Shown piece after piece: positions 1 to 9,637 of a DNA stretch of 64,000 nucleotides. The stretch covers positions 434,001 to 498,000 of the forward strand of contig JALQBC010000013.1 in assembly GCA_023375675.1 (NCBI GenBank), in the 5' to 3' direction. How positions within the stretch are numbered: the stretch's first letter is position 1; each line of letters starts with the position of its first letter. The notes beneath the pieces were generated by a model. It searched no databases. It was not told the DNA's origin and was given only the letters and a program-made list of their open reading frames with translations. This DNA is from Cytospora piceicola (Eukaryota > Ascomycota > Sordariomycetes > Diaporthales > Cytosporaceae). Made by a program: the position numbers and the translations under genes.

Positions 1-1179
1 CTTATTCTTAAACTCTTCCAACTTTATCCGCGAACTTCTAACGGTTAGTTTCAGAAGACGAAATCACGCTGAAGAGAGGCTGTGTGGTTGTACCATAATC
101 AGAAAAGGTCCATCCTCCTACGGAAACGAAGACTTCCAAGGTTAAGATCCGAAGACTTAAGGTCCGAGTTATATTTCTTCGTGTCTGTGGTCAGCTCGAA
201 GAGGCGTCAACGGTTCTGGTGCAAATAAGTTACAAACTAATAAGCAATAGTATCAGGCACCAGCATTTATTGATTATCTACCTTAAAAAAAAGTTGAGCG
301 CTAGGTTCTAACTCTGGGAGAATGCGTTACAAAGATATCAGCAATCGCTAAATCATTATTTGTTCCACGGAGTCCGTGTAAGTGATCTGTCTATTGTGTT
401 TTTTCCTCTACCCACTAGGAACGTCAGGCTGCGTCAGAAATTACTGGACAGCTTAGGTGTTATACACACACAGTTAATGACTTGTGACATTTAGCAAGCT
501 GTGCATGACGATACGATGCGTCTCCGTTCCTCAACTGTGGTTCGGGGCGTGGTGGAGTCCGACATTGCCCAGGTGGCGGTCAAACGGATTTCAGACGAAA
601 GCGAGGATAAATTCTGAAGTCCCAAAGGTGCGGATATTGGTCAATTTTCAACCGCTTAGAGCAACAAACGTTCTGCAATATTGAATTTTTCCACGACATG
701 CACACCTTATCATGGCTGAAGCACGCTGCATTCAGGAGCCGCAGGCACGGACGTCTGACCTTCTTCCTACGATGGGCATTCCTGGAGAAATGAACTAACA
801 ACACCAACAACCACTGGTGTTGCATGCGGATTCTCGGTCCCTGCCCTATGAGAATCCGACCATCGGGCCGATTTACCAACAGCCAATGTTGGACCTGTGC
901 CAACGATCATCTAGAAGTGAACCTGTTTGAGTATGATCCTTTCGCCACTGAGGGACAAACACGTTGCGCTGCCACACGCGGTCAGAGACGAGATTGACCT
1001 TCTTAACGGAAGGTATTCCCCTACTTTCTCACTCACGAAGTTCCGCGTACTGTGTCTGGCCCACAACTTGAAATCTACAGAGCCGCAGCAGCCTCACAAC
1101 TTTTCCAAACGGGTTTTCAGCATCCGTAAACTCCATACAAATAACAGGAGGCTCGAATCTGGCTATCCACTGTTGAGCC
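1..1179. other. Intergenic, no gene recognised
   Basis: Moderate-GC sequence upstream of the monooxygenase. The open frames here are short, overlap each other on both strands and show no recognisable motif. The right part (about 930-1179) presumably holds the promoter and 5' leader of the gene that starts at 1180. A gene running in from the left edge of the window cannot be excluded. Confidence 0.5.
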
Positions 1180-2685
1180 ATGTCACGTCGACGACAAACG
1201 AACGCGCCCGCACACGCAGCGCCTGCTCCGGGAGCTGGCGAGCCCACCACCCATGACATCCTCGTCGTTGGAGCCGGCATCGCCGGCATCAATACCGCAT
1301 ACCGTCTGAAAACCAAAATGCCGCACCTCAGCTTTACGGTGCTCGAAGCGCGTGATGAGCTTGGTGGAACCTGGGACCGTTTCAGATACCCAGGCGTTCG
1401 CTCAGACTCGGATATGTATACGTTCAGCTTCGCCTGGCACCCATGGCGATATAGGGTTCTCGGTGATGGGGACGAGATCATGTCCTACCTGCATGAGTGC
1501 GTGTCGACGTACGGCCTCAGGGATTATCTGAATTTTAGCCGTAAGGTGGTGAACGCGGACTGGTCATCGGAAACGCAAAGATGGACAGTCCGCGTAGACC
1601 ATAAAGGACAGCCTGAAACCTACGCTGCTAAGTGGCTGGTACTTGGCACTGGCCTTTTCAACTTCGACAAACCAGCTACCACTACTATCCCAGGCCTCGA
1701 CAACTTCCAGGGGAAAGTAATCAACCCGCAGTTCTGGCCGACCGAGTACGACTATACGGACAAGAAGGTTGTTATTGTCGGAAGCGGTGCGACTGCCATC
1801 ACGCTGCTGCCAGCAATGGTAGAGGGCGGCGCTGAGAAGGTTACTATACTACAACGCTCACCGTCCTACATCGCTAACGTGCCGGTTCCGGACAACAAGC
1901 CAAACCTGCTCGGGCGGCTGCTCCCTTTCCCTTTCCTCGTCTGGCTACGCCGTATTACCTGGTTCGGCATTATGTGGACGATCCACTTCATGTGCGTGAA
2001 CTTCCCTGCCCAGATGCGTAAGGGTATCGCCGACGGAGCGCGCAAGGAGCTGCCACCCAACATACCACTGGAACCACACTTCGTACCGTCTTACAATCCC
2101 TGGGAGCAGCGCTTATGCCTCACTAAGAACGGGGACTTCTTTCGCGCGCTACGCAGCGGCAAGGCCGATATAGTCACAGACACGATCAAAACGGTGACGG
2201 CAGGTGGAATCGAGCTCAATAACGGAACCCCCCTAGATGCTGATGTTATTGTTTCTGCAACGGGCTCGATCTTACGCTGTGGAGGCGGTATCCCCGTTAG
2301 TATTGACAATGAACCTGTAGAGTGGCAGAAGAAGCTGCTCTGGAATGGAGCTATGGTGCAGGACGTACCAAACACATTCTTCATGTGGGGCTATACTAAT
2401 GTCTCGTGGACGTTGGGTGTCGACTCGACGTCGACCGTCATGTACCGACTGTTCAAGTACATGAAGAAGCAAGGCACTCGTGTTGCTGTGCCTAAGACGA
2501 CCCCGGGCTTCGAAACTAAGACGCAGACTATTTGGGATCTGTCCGCGACATATCGTTTAGCCGCGGAGCCTTCTCTTCCCAAGTATGGGTCCGAAGGGCC
2601 TTGGAGACCCAGGCGGTACTTCATCGCGGATATGATCCATGCGCAATGGGGGAATGTGACGAATGGGCTGAAGTTCCTGTCATGA
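1180..2685 (+). CDS. EthA-like flavin-containing Baeyer-Villiger monooxygenase
   Basis: Single-exon gene of 501 residues, close to the usual length of EthA-type Baeyer-Villiger monooxygenases, which use FAD, NADPH and O2 to turn ketones into esters or to oxidise sulphur or nitrogen. The FAD Rossmann motif GAGIAG is at residues 31-36, followed by a GGTWDRFRYPG segment typical of the family. The second nucleotide-binding motif GSGATA is near residue 200. The C-terminal half carries the GYTNVSWTL block seen in EthA relatives. The family fingerprint FxGxxxHxxxW is present at residues 176-186 but its histidine is Asn182 (see findings). The start chosen gives a short Ala/Pro-rich leader directly before the FAD fold. 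There is no signal peptide, so the enzyme is probably cytosolic. It lies tail to tail with a P450 gene, which suggests a shared oxidative pathway but does not prove it. Confidence 0.9.
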   Translation: MSRRRQTNAPAHAAPAPGAGEPTTHDILVVGAGIAGINTAYRLKTKMPHLSFTVLEARDELGGTWDRFRYPGVRSDSDMYTFSFAWHPWRYRVLGDGDEIMSYLHECVSTYGLRDYLNFSRKVVNADWSSETQRWTVRVDHKGQPETYAAKWLVLGTGLFNFDKPATTTIPGLDNFQGKVINPQFWPTEYDYTDKKVVIVGSGATAITLLPAMVEGGAEKVTILQRSPSYIANVPVPDNKPNLLGRLLPFPFLVWLRRITWFGIMWTIHFMCVNFPAQMRKGIADGARKELPPNIPLEPHFVPSYNPWEQRLCLTKNGDFFRALRSGKADIVTDTIKTVTAGGIELNNGTPLDADVIVSATGSILRCGGGIPVSIDNEPVEWQKKLLWNGAMVQDVPNTFFMWGYTNVSWTLGVDSTSTVMYRLFKYMKKQGTRVAVPKTTPGFETKTQTIWDLSATYRLAAEPSLPKYGSEGPWRPRRYFIADMIHAQWGNVTNGLKFLS

Positions 2686-3619
2686 TCCGAGCACTGTAGC
2701 AGTCTGCTGTTTGGCATGTTGGATGGTATCTTCGAACGACGGAGTGGTGGATTACGTTCAAAAGGGGCGTTCGGCTTCAAATCGTGTCCTCTCGTTTAGC
2801 ATCAAGCTGTTGTCCTTCCTTGTGTATCAAACTAGATTTCTCTTCTCGAGCATAGTATTAATATCACCATCATCAATACATCATCGACCACAACAACAAA
2901 CTATTTCGTCAGAAGGTATCTGGGATTGCGTTGGTACTGGTTGGCACTCCGTTAGGGATGGGGAGGGTTGGGTACAGTGGCTATATTATACAATGTGTCG
3001 TGTCTTGTTTGGGTGGGTTGGTGCTAATGTGCTACATTTGTGATCATTAAAACTAAGTGCACAACTATAGGACCACTTTGAAATGATTTAGGCGTCAAAG
3101 CTTACTTTAGTTGGTGAAGGAAAGCTTTAGGTTCTTATCTACTATAGATTATAGCTATGTTCCGGTAAAGGGGCTAAACTATTGAGTACTCACTCTTATT
3201 ATCAAGTGGAAATCGTCCTAGTACCAGGACGTCAATTATTGCTGGGTGATAATAGCCTAGATACCGGGATACTGATTGGTGCCTTGCAACTAGGTTATTT
3301 CATATCCAGTCAGACTAAAATATAGTAATAGGATATATAGTGATATGTATCTTTATTAGTTAGACCGTGTAATGATATCACGTCTGTATATATAACAGCA
3401 CTGAGCTCAATGTTCGGAAATATAGGGGTTGAATGTTATATAGGCAGTAGTTGCATGCAGTCCTTTCTATCTCTGCAGACTGATGGATTACGATGTCTGA
3501 AGTGAACCGACGGTTATACAGCAACTCCAAAGGAATCTATATGACTGACACTAACTGCAAATAATAAATACTTTTTGTAAACGGGAGAATAATCTCTCAG
3601 TGTGCCAATACCAGCCAGT
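2686..3619. other. AT-rich intergenic stretch between two convergent genes
   Basis: Contains the 3' ends of the monooxygenase and the P450. From about 3040 to 3560 the sequence becomes AT-rich and full of TA dinucleotides, unlike the flanking exons, as in repeat-induced point mutation of old repeats. I could not recognise a transposon protein or terminal repeats. Confidence 0.45.
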
Positions 3620-5470
3620 TCAGACTTCGCGTGGGATCACTCGTGCCATCAAATTGCACATAGCCTTGGTACCAATCGTGAACCGATCGTTATCAAACTC
3701 GAAGTCGGCCGCCGTGGAATCCGGGAACTCGAAATTGAACTTCTGGACCAGCGCGGCGAGGGCCAGGTACATCTCCGCCCAGGCCAGGCTAGTTGAGCGG
3801 CGCGCCGTTGTATTAGCGTGGCAAGACTAGATGTCATCTAAAAAGATTGGGGGCAAATATGAGTCTTGGGGTGTATAAGGGAAACAGACGTACTACATGC
3901 CAAGACACATCCTCGTCCCTCGCGAGAAGGGCGCAAACGTCTTCTCGCCGGTCTTGCGGCTCGCGCCCGTCCACCGCTCGGGATCAAAGCGCATCTGGTC
4001 CGGGTAGAGTGTCTCGTCTGTATGCATCAGTAGGACGGTCATCCCCACTGGCGTGCCGGCGGGGATGCGCCAGTTGCCGTAGGAGATGTCCCTGTCCGAG
4101 ACGCGTGGCGTTCGTGAAGAGAGGGCGGGACTCAGGCGCAGGCCTTCCATGAGGACGGCCGTGAGGTAGGGCAGCTGCTCGAGTGTCTGCAGCTGGACCG
4201 GCCCGGGAGACTTGGCGGTGGCCGCGGTGATTTCTGTCCTCAGACAGTCGAGGATCTCCTTGTTGGAGAAGACGTGGAAGATGATGAGGCGGAGGACGCT
4301 GGCAGTTGTCTCGAAGGCCGCGCCAGTCACGGTGGCTATCTCTTCGAAGATGCGATCGAATGTCTTCTCAGTTGGTGGGAGGTTGGAGTTGACAATATCA
4401 TATGCTATAGTGTTCTGAATGGATACGCTCGGAGAGGGAGATACCACGGCGGCCAGAGTATCTCTAGTATCTTGCTCGGATTGCTACCAGAGTGTCAGGT
4501 CCGTGGGCTATAAGAGAACTCTCCAGCAAAAGGGCTGGTTCGAGACAGCCCAGATAGTGAAGCTTACCTGGAGATAACGAAGGAAGGCGGTGGTTCCTTT
4601 ATCTGCCGACTTCATGACCCAATCGATGGGAATAGACCTGACTGTAGGACCAAACCAGCGAATATGTTTCGTGATGCGCCACATGATCCCACCGCCCTGA
4701 GACGCGTGAGACAAATCGACGCCAAAGTCCTCCTGCTCGAGCTCATTGTATTGCTTTCCGACAATGAACTCGTTCGCCGTGTCCCTGACGTACGCACTAG
4801 CAATAGCGCCCAGATTGAAGGTGGTGGTGGCAGCAAATTCGGAAACACGCCCGCACACCTTGTCGACGTTTCGACGTATGAGCTCCTGCCGAGCGGCCAC
4901 TTTCGCCTTGGAGAAGAAGGGGGCGATTGCATGCCGGCGGGCCTTGTGGATATCATGGTCTGTGGCGGATGTGAATGACTTTAGAATATGCAATGGCAGG
5001 AGAGGCAGTACCTGTGCAGAAGATAGTCGAGGACCTGGCGCCAAAAGCATCGTAGGTCCAAGCAGGCTTGTCCCAATGCCCTTCCTGGCGATAAAGCTTC
5101 TCGAAGAAGGAGGGGTTTGATATATGTAGTTCTTGCGGGCTGATCCGGATGATGGGTCCTACTTACAAAAGGCAAGGGTTACATCCAGAATATGGTGGCG
5201 TTGAAGAGTTTGGGGGCCAAAGTGAGCACGTAGTACGGAGAAGCCCTTACCATACTGCTTATGCAACTCTGCAATCTTCGGCGTGTACTGTCCACCTCTA
5301 ATCAAATCATAGTACGCCTCGTACCATCGCGAGACCGCGGCGAGTCTGGGCCCTGGAAAACGCGCGAGAGGGTGGAGGAACAGCCGGTAGAACACGAGGG
5401 TGCAGTAGTAGACGACGACGGCTCCGGCGACATGGCGCCAGGAGAGGATTGGGTTCGTGAGATAGTCCAT
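3620..5470 (-). CDS. Cytochrome P450 monooxygenase (trichodiene-oxygenase-like)
   Basis: Five exons: 5470-5251, 5158-5012, 4959-4568, 4483-3894 and 3788-3620. Joined they give an unbroken 505-residue P450. The N-terminus has a membrane anchor followed by the proline hinge (PLARFPGPRL). The middle has the WDKPAWTYDAFG and HDIHKARR blocks typical of fungal trichodiene-oxygenase-like P450s. The I-helix carries GAAFETTA, the K-helix EGLR, then FDPERW, and the haem loop FSRGTRMCLG with Cys446 as haem ligand. Expected role: O2- and NADPH-dependent hydroxylation at the ER membrane; the substrate is unknown. The final intron (3893-3789, branch point CTAAT) cuts the gene just after the haem loop, so a model without it loses the last 56 residues. 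Divergent from an aldo-keto reductase. Donors are GTAAGG, GTACTG, GTAAGC and GTACGT. Confidence 0.9.
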
Positions 5471-5796
5471 TGTATCTCGAGTTATTGTGTGAACCTCACA
5501 AAGAGACTGTGAAGAGAAGGAGAAGCCCACCTCGAGTCTCAACCAGTCTCGCTGCAAGACTGGGGCGCAGTGTCTCTTGGCCCCACCTCTTAACCAACAC
5601 TTCAACCAACACCAATGGTTCGGATCATGAACCCCGTGAGTTTGTGCATAACATGGATATCAGGTTTTCATCCATAGCTCGAGCAGTGAGGAGTCGAGCG
5701 GCCGCACGTCCTTCTATCAAACTCGCCATTTTCTATCACAGCCCGACGCGACCAACCTTTACAAGACGTCAAATCTCTCACAATAGTTGCCCTCCA
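5471..5796. promoter_or_regulatory. Shared promoter of the divergent P450 and aldo-keto reductase
   Basis: Only 326 bases separate the P450 start (5470, minus) from the preferred reductase start (5797, plus), and 182 if the upstream in-frame ATG at 5653 is used. Such a short gap must hold the 5' leaders and control elements of both genes, so co-regulation is likely. No specific operator was recognised. Confidence 0.55.
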
Positions 5797-6738
5797 ATGG
5801 CGCCGCAACTCGTCTTCGGGACAGGCGTCCTCGGCATGGACGAAATGGAGTTCCAGGACAGCGAATCCGTCACGAAGCTGCTCCAGACCCTCAGGGCTCT
5901 CGGCATCAACCGCCTGGACACAGCCGCGCGGTACCCGCCCTTCAACCCAGGCAAGTCCGAGGAGCTCCTCGGCGCGGCCAGCACGCTCAGCGAGACCTTC
6001 GTGGTCGACACCAAAGTGTACACCGAGGTAGGCGACGGCAGCGGCGACTTGACCCGAGAGGCCATGCAGAGGTCTGTCGACGGCAGCCTCGCGCGCCTCA
6101 ACCGGCCGCAGGGCGTCAACGTGCTCTTCGCGCACCGCCCGGACCCGGCCACGCCGCTCGAGGAGCAGGTCCGGGGCTTCCGTGACCAGGTCGCCCAGGG
6201 CCACGCCAGGTCCTGGGGCGTGGCGAACCACCCGCCCGAGACGCTGCAGAAGGTCATCGACCTGTGCGAGCGGAACGGCTGGGAGAAGCCGTCCTGGTAC
6301 CAGGGCACCTACAACATGCTCACGCGCGGTGTGGAGACGCGCGTGCTGCCCATCCTGCGTGCCCACGGCATGAGGTTTCTCGCGTCGCACGCGCTCGCCT
6401 CGGGTTTCCTGACGGGCAAGCACGTCGACGCCGACGGGAACCCATTGGGCCGGTTCGCCAAGAGCGGTTATGCCGCCCCGGGGGTGGCGGCTGCGATGAA
6501 GAAGTTCGTGGCCGGTTGCAAGGTGCACGGGCTGTCGCCAGTCGAGGTGGCTAGCCGTTGGATCGCTCACCACTCGGCGCTCGGTGACAAGGACAGTATC
6601 GTGCTGGGGGCGAGTAAGCTGGCCCAGGTTGGCGACACAGTGGGGAACATCGGCAAGGGACCGCTGCCGGCGCCGGTTGTGGCGCTGACGGATGAGCTTT
6701 GGGACGCTGTCAAACCCATCCGTGGCTCGATGATCTGA
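5797..6738 (+). CDS. Aldo-keto reductase (AKR7/AFAR-like)
   Basis: Intronless, 313 residues from the ATG at 5797, which puts the first barrel strand (LVFGTGVLG) at the N-terminus as in the family. The catalytic tetrad is visible: Asp41, Tyr46, Lys73 and His113. The protein should be an NADPH-dependent carbonyl reductase with a TIM-barrel fold, acting on aldehydes or ketones. The same frame stays open upstream, and a second ATG at 5653 would add 48 residues rich in Arg and Ser with few acids, resembling a mitochondrial presequence; the short form is preferred because it matches family length. The product may reduce a carbonyl made by the adjacent P450 or monooxygenase, which is inference from position only. 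Confidence 0.88.
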   Translation: MAPQLVFGTGVLGMDEMEFQDSESVTKLLQTLRALGINRLDTAARYPPFNPGKSEELLGAASTLSETFVVDTKVYTEVGDGSGDLTREAMQRSVDGSLARLNRPQGVNVLFAHRPDPATPLEEQVRGFRDQVAQGHARSWGVANHPPETLQKVIDLCERNGWEKPSWYQGTYNMLTRGVETRVLPILRAHGMRFLASHALASGFLTGKHVDADGNPLGRFAKSGYAAPGVAAAMKKFVAGCKVHGLSPVEVASRWIAHHSALGDKDSIVLGASKLAQVGDTVGNIGKGPLPAPVVALTDELWDAVKPIRGSMI

Positions 6739-7449
6739 GTCAGTAGAAGGGTTTTAGGGTCGTGGATGCAATAATGAAGGGAACAAGAGAAGTAACCAGC
6801 AAATGAACGGATCTCATAGACATCTATCCACCTTGGAACGTACGGTGAAAGGAGAAGGTTACATGGCGGCAGGGATTGTATACATGTAAAACAAAATCAC
6901 CATATTATTTTGGTGATCCGGTGGTACGTAGCAGTTATTGCTGCTTGCTATACTGTGAGTAGTATACAGACTGCAGTCTAGAGCTCTGATCTGATTGAGC
7001 TTCTTGTATTTACCTCAGTAACTTAAGAACCACATGTTAAGATGTTAAGAAGTAGGGTTGTTTGAGAGCAAAAGGCCCCCGTTAGCAGACTCCAGTCTAA
7101 TATAGCCTAGTCCTGGATTAGCAAATCGAAAGCTGCAAACATACCTCGCTATAGGAGTAACTGTTATTGCAAATACTGTCTGAGAATATCTTAAGACTAC
7201 AAGGAAGTGAGAATCCAAGTGGCTTTGTAATAATATAATCCGGCCAGATACGCAGTACTAAGGTACTTACATAGTATAGTTAACCGGGGTTTATCGGGAT
7301 TTCGGGTAATGGCAGCTACTTATGTAATTACCCGAGTACTCGTATAGCTTATCGATAAGGAGCTCTGACTATACCCAGCCAAAATTCGTGATTTGACATC
7401 ACCGCTACCACAGTGACTGACTAGATTTCATGTGCGCCCTCAGACAAAG
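6739..7449. other. AT-rich intergenic stretch
   Basis: Holds the 3' flank of the reductase and the promoter of the processing-peptidase gene. The part from about 6880 to 7380 is AT- and TA-rich. It includes a small inverted repeat (CGGGTAAT near 7304, ATTACCCG near 7330). No gene recognised. Confidence 0.4.
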
Positions 7450-9288
7450 ATGTTGCGCTCATGTTCCTCACGCCTGCCAGCGAGGCTACGCCCTCTGGGC
7501 CTCGCCAAATCTCATAACGTTCGCCCATCATTCAGGACGAGGACCCTAGCCTCTGTTGCCCCTCCACCTCCCGGCCGAGTATGATAGCACACACTCTCTC
7601 TCCCCCGACCAAGCCACGGGCGCTGAGAACCCTGTGCTAACGTGGCGTGACCGCGCCGTCAGGAACCCACAGAGCTCAGCGATATCACAACACTGTCGAA
7701 CGGTATCCGGGTCGCCACCGAGTCGCTGCCCGACGCCTTCTCCGGCGTGGGCGTTTACATCGACGCCGGCTCGCGGTACGAGAACGAGTACCTGCGCGGC
7801 GCAAGCCACATCATGGACCGCCTGGCCTTCAAGTCGACGTCCCGGCACACGGCCGACGAGGTATTAGAAAAGGTCGAGAACCTGGGCGGAAACGTGCAGT
7901 GCGCCTCCTCCAGGGAGTCCCTGATGTACCAGGCGGCCACCTTCAACAACGCGATCCCGACGGCCGTCAGCCTGCTCGCCGAGACGATACGAGACCCCCA
8001 GCTCACCGAGGAGGAGATACAGCAGCAGCTCCTCACGGCCCAGTACGAGATCACAGAGATATGGGCCAAGCCGGAGCTGATAATACCCGAGCTGGTGCAC
8101 ACGGCCGCCTTCAAGGACAACACCCTAGGCCACCCCCTGCTGTGCCCCGAGGAGCGCCTTGGTGCTATCGACAAGAACGTCATCGACGCCTACAGGAACG
8201 CCTTCTACAGGCCGGACCGGATGGTGGTCGCCTTCGCCGGCGTGCCGCACGCCGAAGCCGTCAAATTGGCTGAGCAGCATTTCGGCGACATGAAGGAGCC
8301 GGACCTGCCGGCGATATCAGAGACCGGCTCGGAAACATCGGAAGGGTCCGAGACCTCCTCGGAGAGCGGCGACTCTATATCGGCATCGTCGTCGTCGTCG
8401 TCGTCGTCGTCCTCTTCAGAACAGTCGTCCAACCTCTTCTCCAAAATACCCTTCCTGAAGAACCTCTCCAGCTCGGCACCACACGGCGGCTCTGCCCCCT
8501 CCCCCAGCGGCAACACGACCCCCACCAGCTCCGACCTCCACCGCCCGGCCCGCTACACCGGCGGCTTCCTCTCCCTGCCGACGCAGCCGCCCTCGCCGAA
8601 CCCCATGATGCCGGCCTTCACGCACATCCACCTCGCCTTCGAGGGCCTCCCCATCTCGTCGGACGACATCTACGCCCTCGCGACCCTGCAGACCCTCCTC
8701 GGCGGCGGCGGCTCCTTCTCGGCCGGCGGGCCCGGCAAGGGCATGTACTCGCGCCTGTACACCAACGTGCTCAACCAGTACGGCTGGGTCGAGTCCTGCA
8801 TCGCCTTCAACCACAGCTACACCGACAGCGGCCTCTTCGGCATCGCCGCCTCGTGCTACCCCGGCCGCACCGCCCGCATGCTCGAGGTCATGTGCCGCGA
8901 GCTGCGCGCCCTGGCCCTGGACTCGGGCTTCTCCGCCCTCGGCGAGGTCGAGGTCGCCCGCGCCAAGAACCAGCTGCGCTCCAGCCTGCTCATGAACCTC
9001 GAGAGCCGCATGGTCGAGCTCGAGGACCTGGGCCGGCAGGTCCAGATCCACGGCCGCAAGGTCCCCGTCCACGAGATGACGAGGAAGATCAGCGAGCTCA
9101 CCATCGCCGACCTGAGGCGCGTCGCCGGCATGGTCGTCGGCGGCATGGTGGACAACCCCGGCAAGGGCAGCGGCGCGCCCACCGTGGTGCTGCAGGAGGC
9201 GCAGGCCCCGGGCGTCGCGGCGAAGACCCTGTCGTGGGGTGAGATCCAGGACATGATCTACCGATCGCGGTTGGGCAGGAGATCCTAG
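7450..9288 (+). CDS. MAS2: Mitochondrial processing peptidase alpha subunit
   Basis: Two exons, 7450-7578 and 7663-9288, giving 584 residues. The intron has a GTATGA donor, a GTGCTAAC branch point and a GTCAG acceptor. Exon 1 encodes 43 residues rich in Arg, Ser and Leu with no acidic residue: a mitochondrial presequence. The M16 fold follows. The site equivalent to the zinc motif HxxEH reads HIMDR, as expected of the non-catalytic alpha subunit. The glycine-rich substrate loop (GGGGSFSAGGPGKG) is intact near residue 345. In the matrix it pairs with the beta subunit and recognises presequences for cleavage. Unusual: a Ser-rich acidic insert around residues 220-245, encoded by a run of TCG codons. 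Confidence 0.94.
8389..8412 (+). repeat. TCG trinucleotide run coding polyserine
   Basis: A run of TCG triplets inside the processing-peptidase gene. It encodes part of a serine tract in a linker that precedes the second M16 half. In frame, so length changes would only alter the linker. Confidence 0.8.
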
Positions 9289-9637
9289 ATATATATCACA
9301 ATAGATTAGGACAGGAAATGCTCCTTGCGCGAGGCTCCCTGGACAGTGATCATAGACATCATAGGGGGGTCGGGCAACAAGCATCTGTAAAATAGACATC
9401 ATAACTCATCATAAGCTACTTGATTACCGTATCTGGGTTAGTGCTCCCACCATGCCATACAGCCACAGAGGAAGACCGAATATTTTACGCATGGAAGTGA
9501 AGTTTTGATCCTGGACTGACTTCATGGAAAATACGTGGTTATGATATTCACCAGACCGACAGGTCGCGCCGTTGAAAAATGCTAATTTGGAGCCCGCGCG
9601 TTAGGCAAAAGGCGATAGTGCGGGCAAGCCCGTCACC
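9289..9637. other. Convergent 3' flanks
   Basis: A 349-base gap between the ends of the processing peptidase (+) and VPS16 (-). It presumably holds both 3' UTRs. Nothing else seen. Confidence 0.5.

Noticed and set aside
5470..5652. Aldo-keto reductase starting at 5470
   Set aside because: The frame is open there, but it overlaps the P450 start and adds sequence unrelated to the family. 5797 (or 5653) is better.
5668..6573. 301-codon minus-strand frame over the aldo-keto reductase
   Set aside because: Antisense shadow. The plus strand has the full catalytic tetrad.
8416..9402. 328-codon minus-strand frame over the processing peptidase
   Set aside because: Antisense shadow of a GC-rich exon with strong protein homology on the plus strand.
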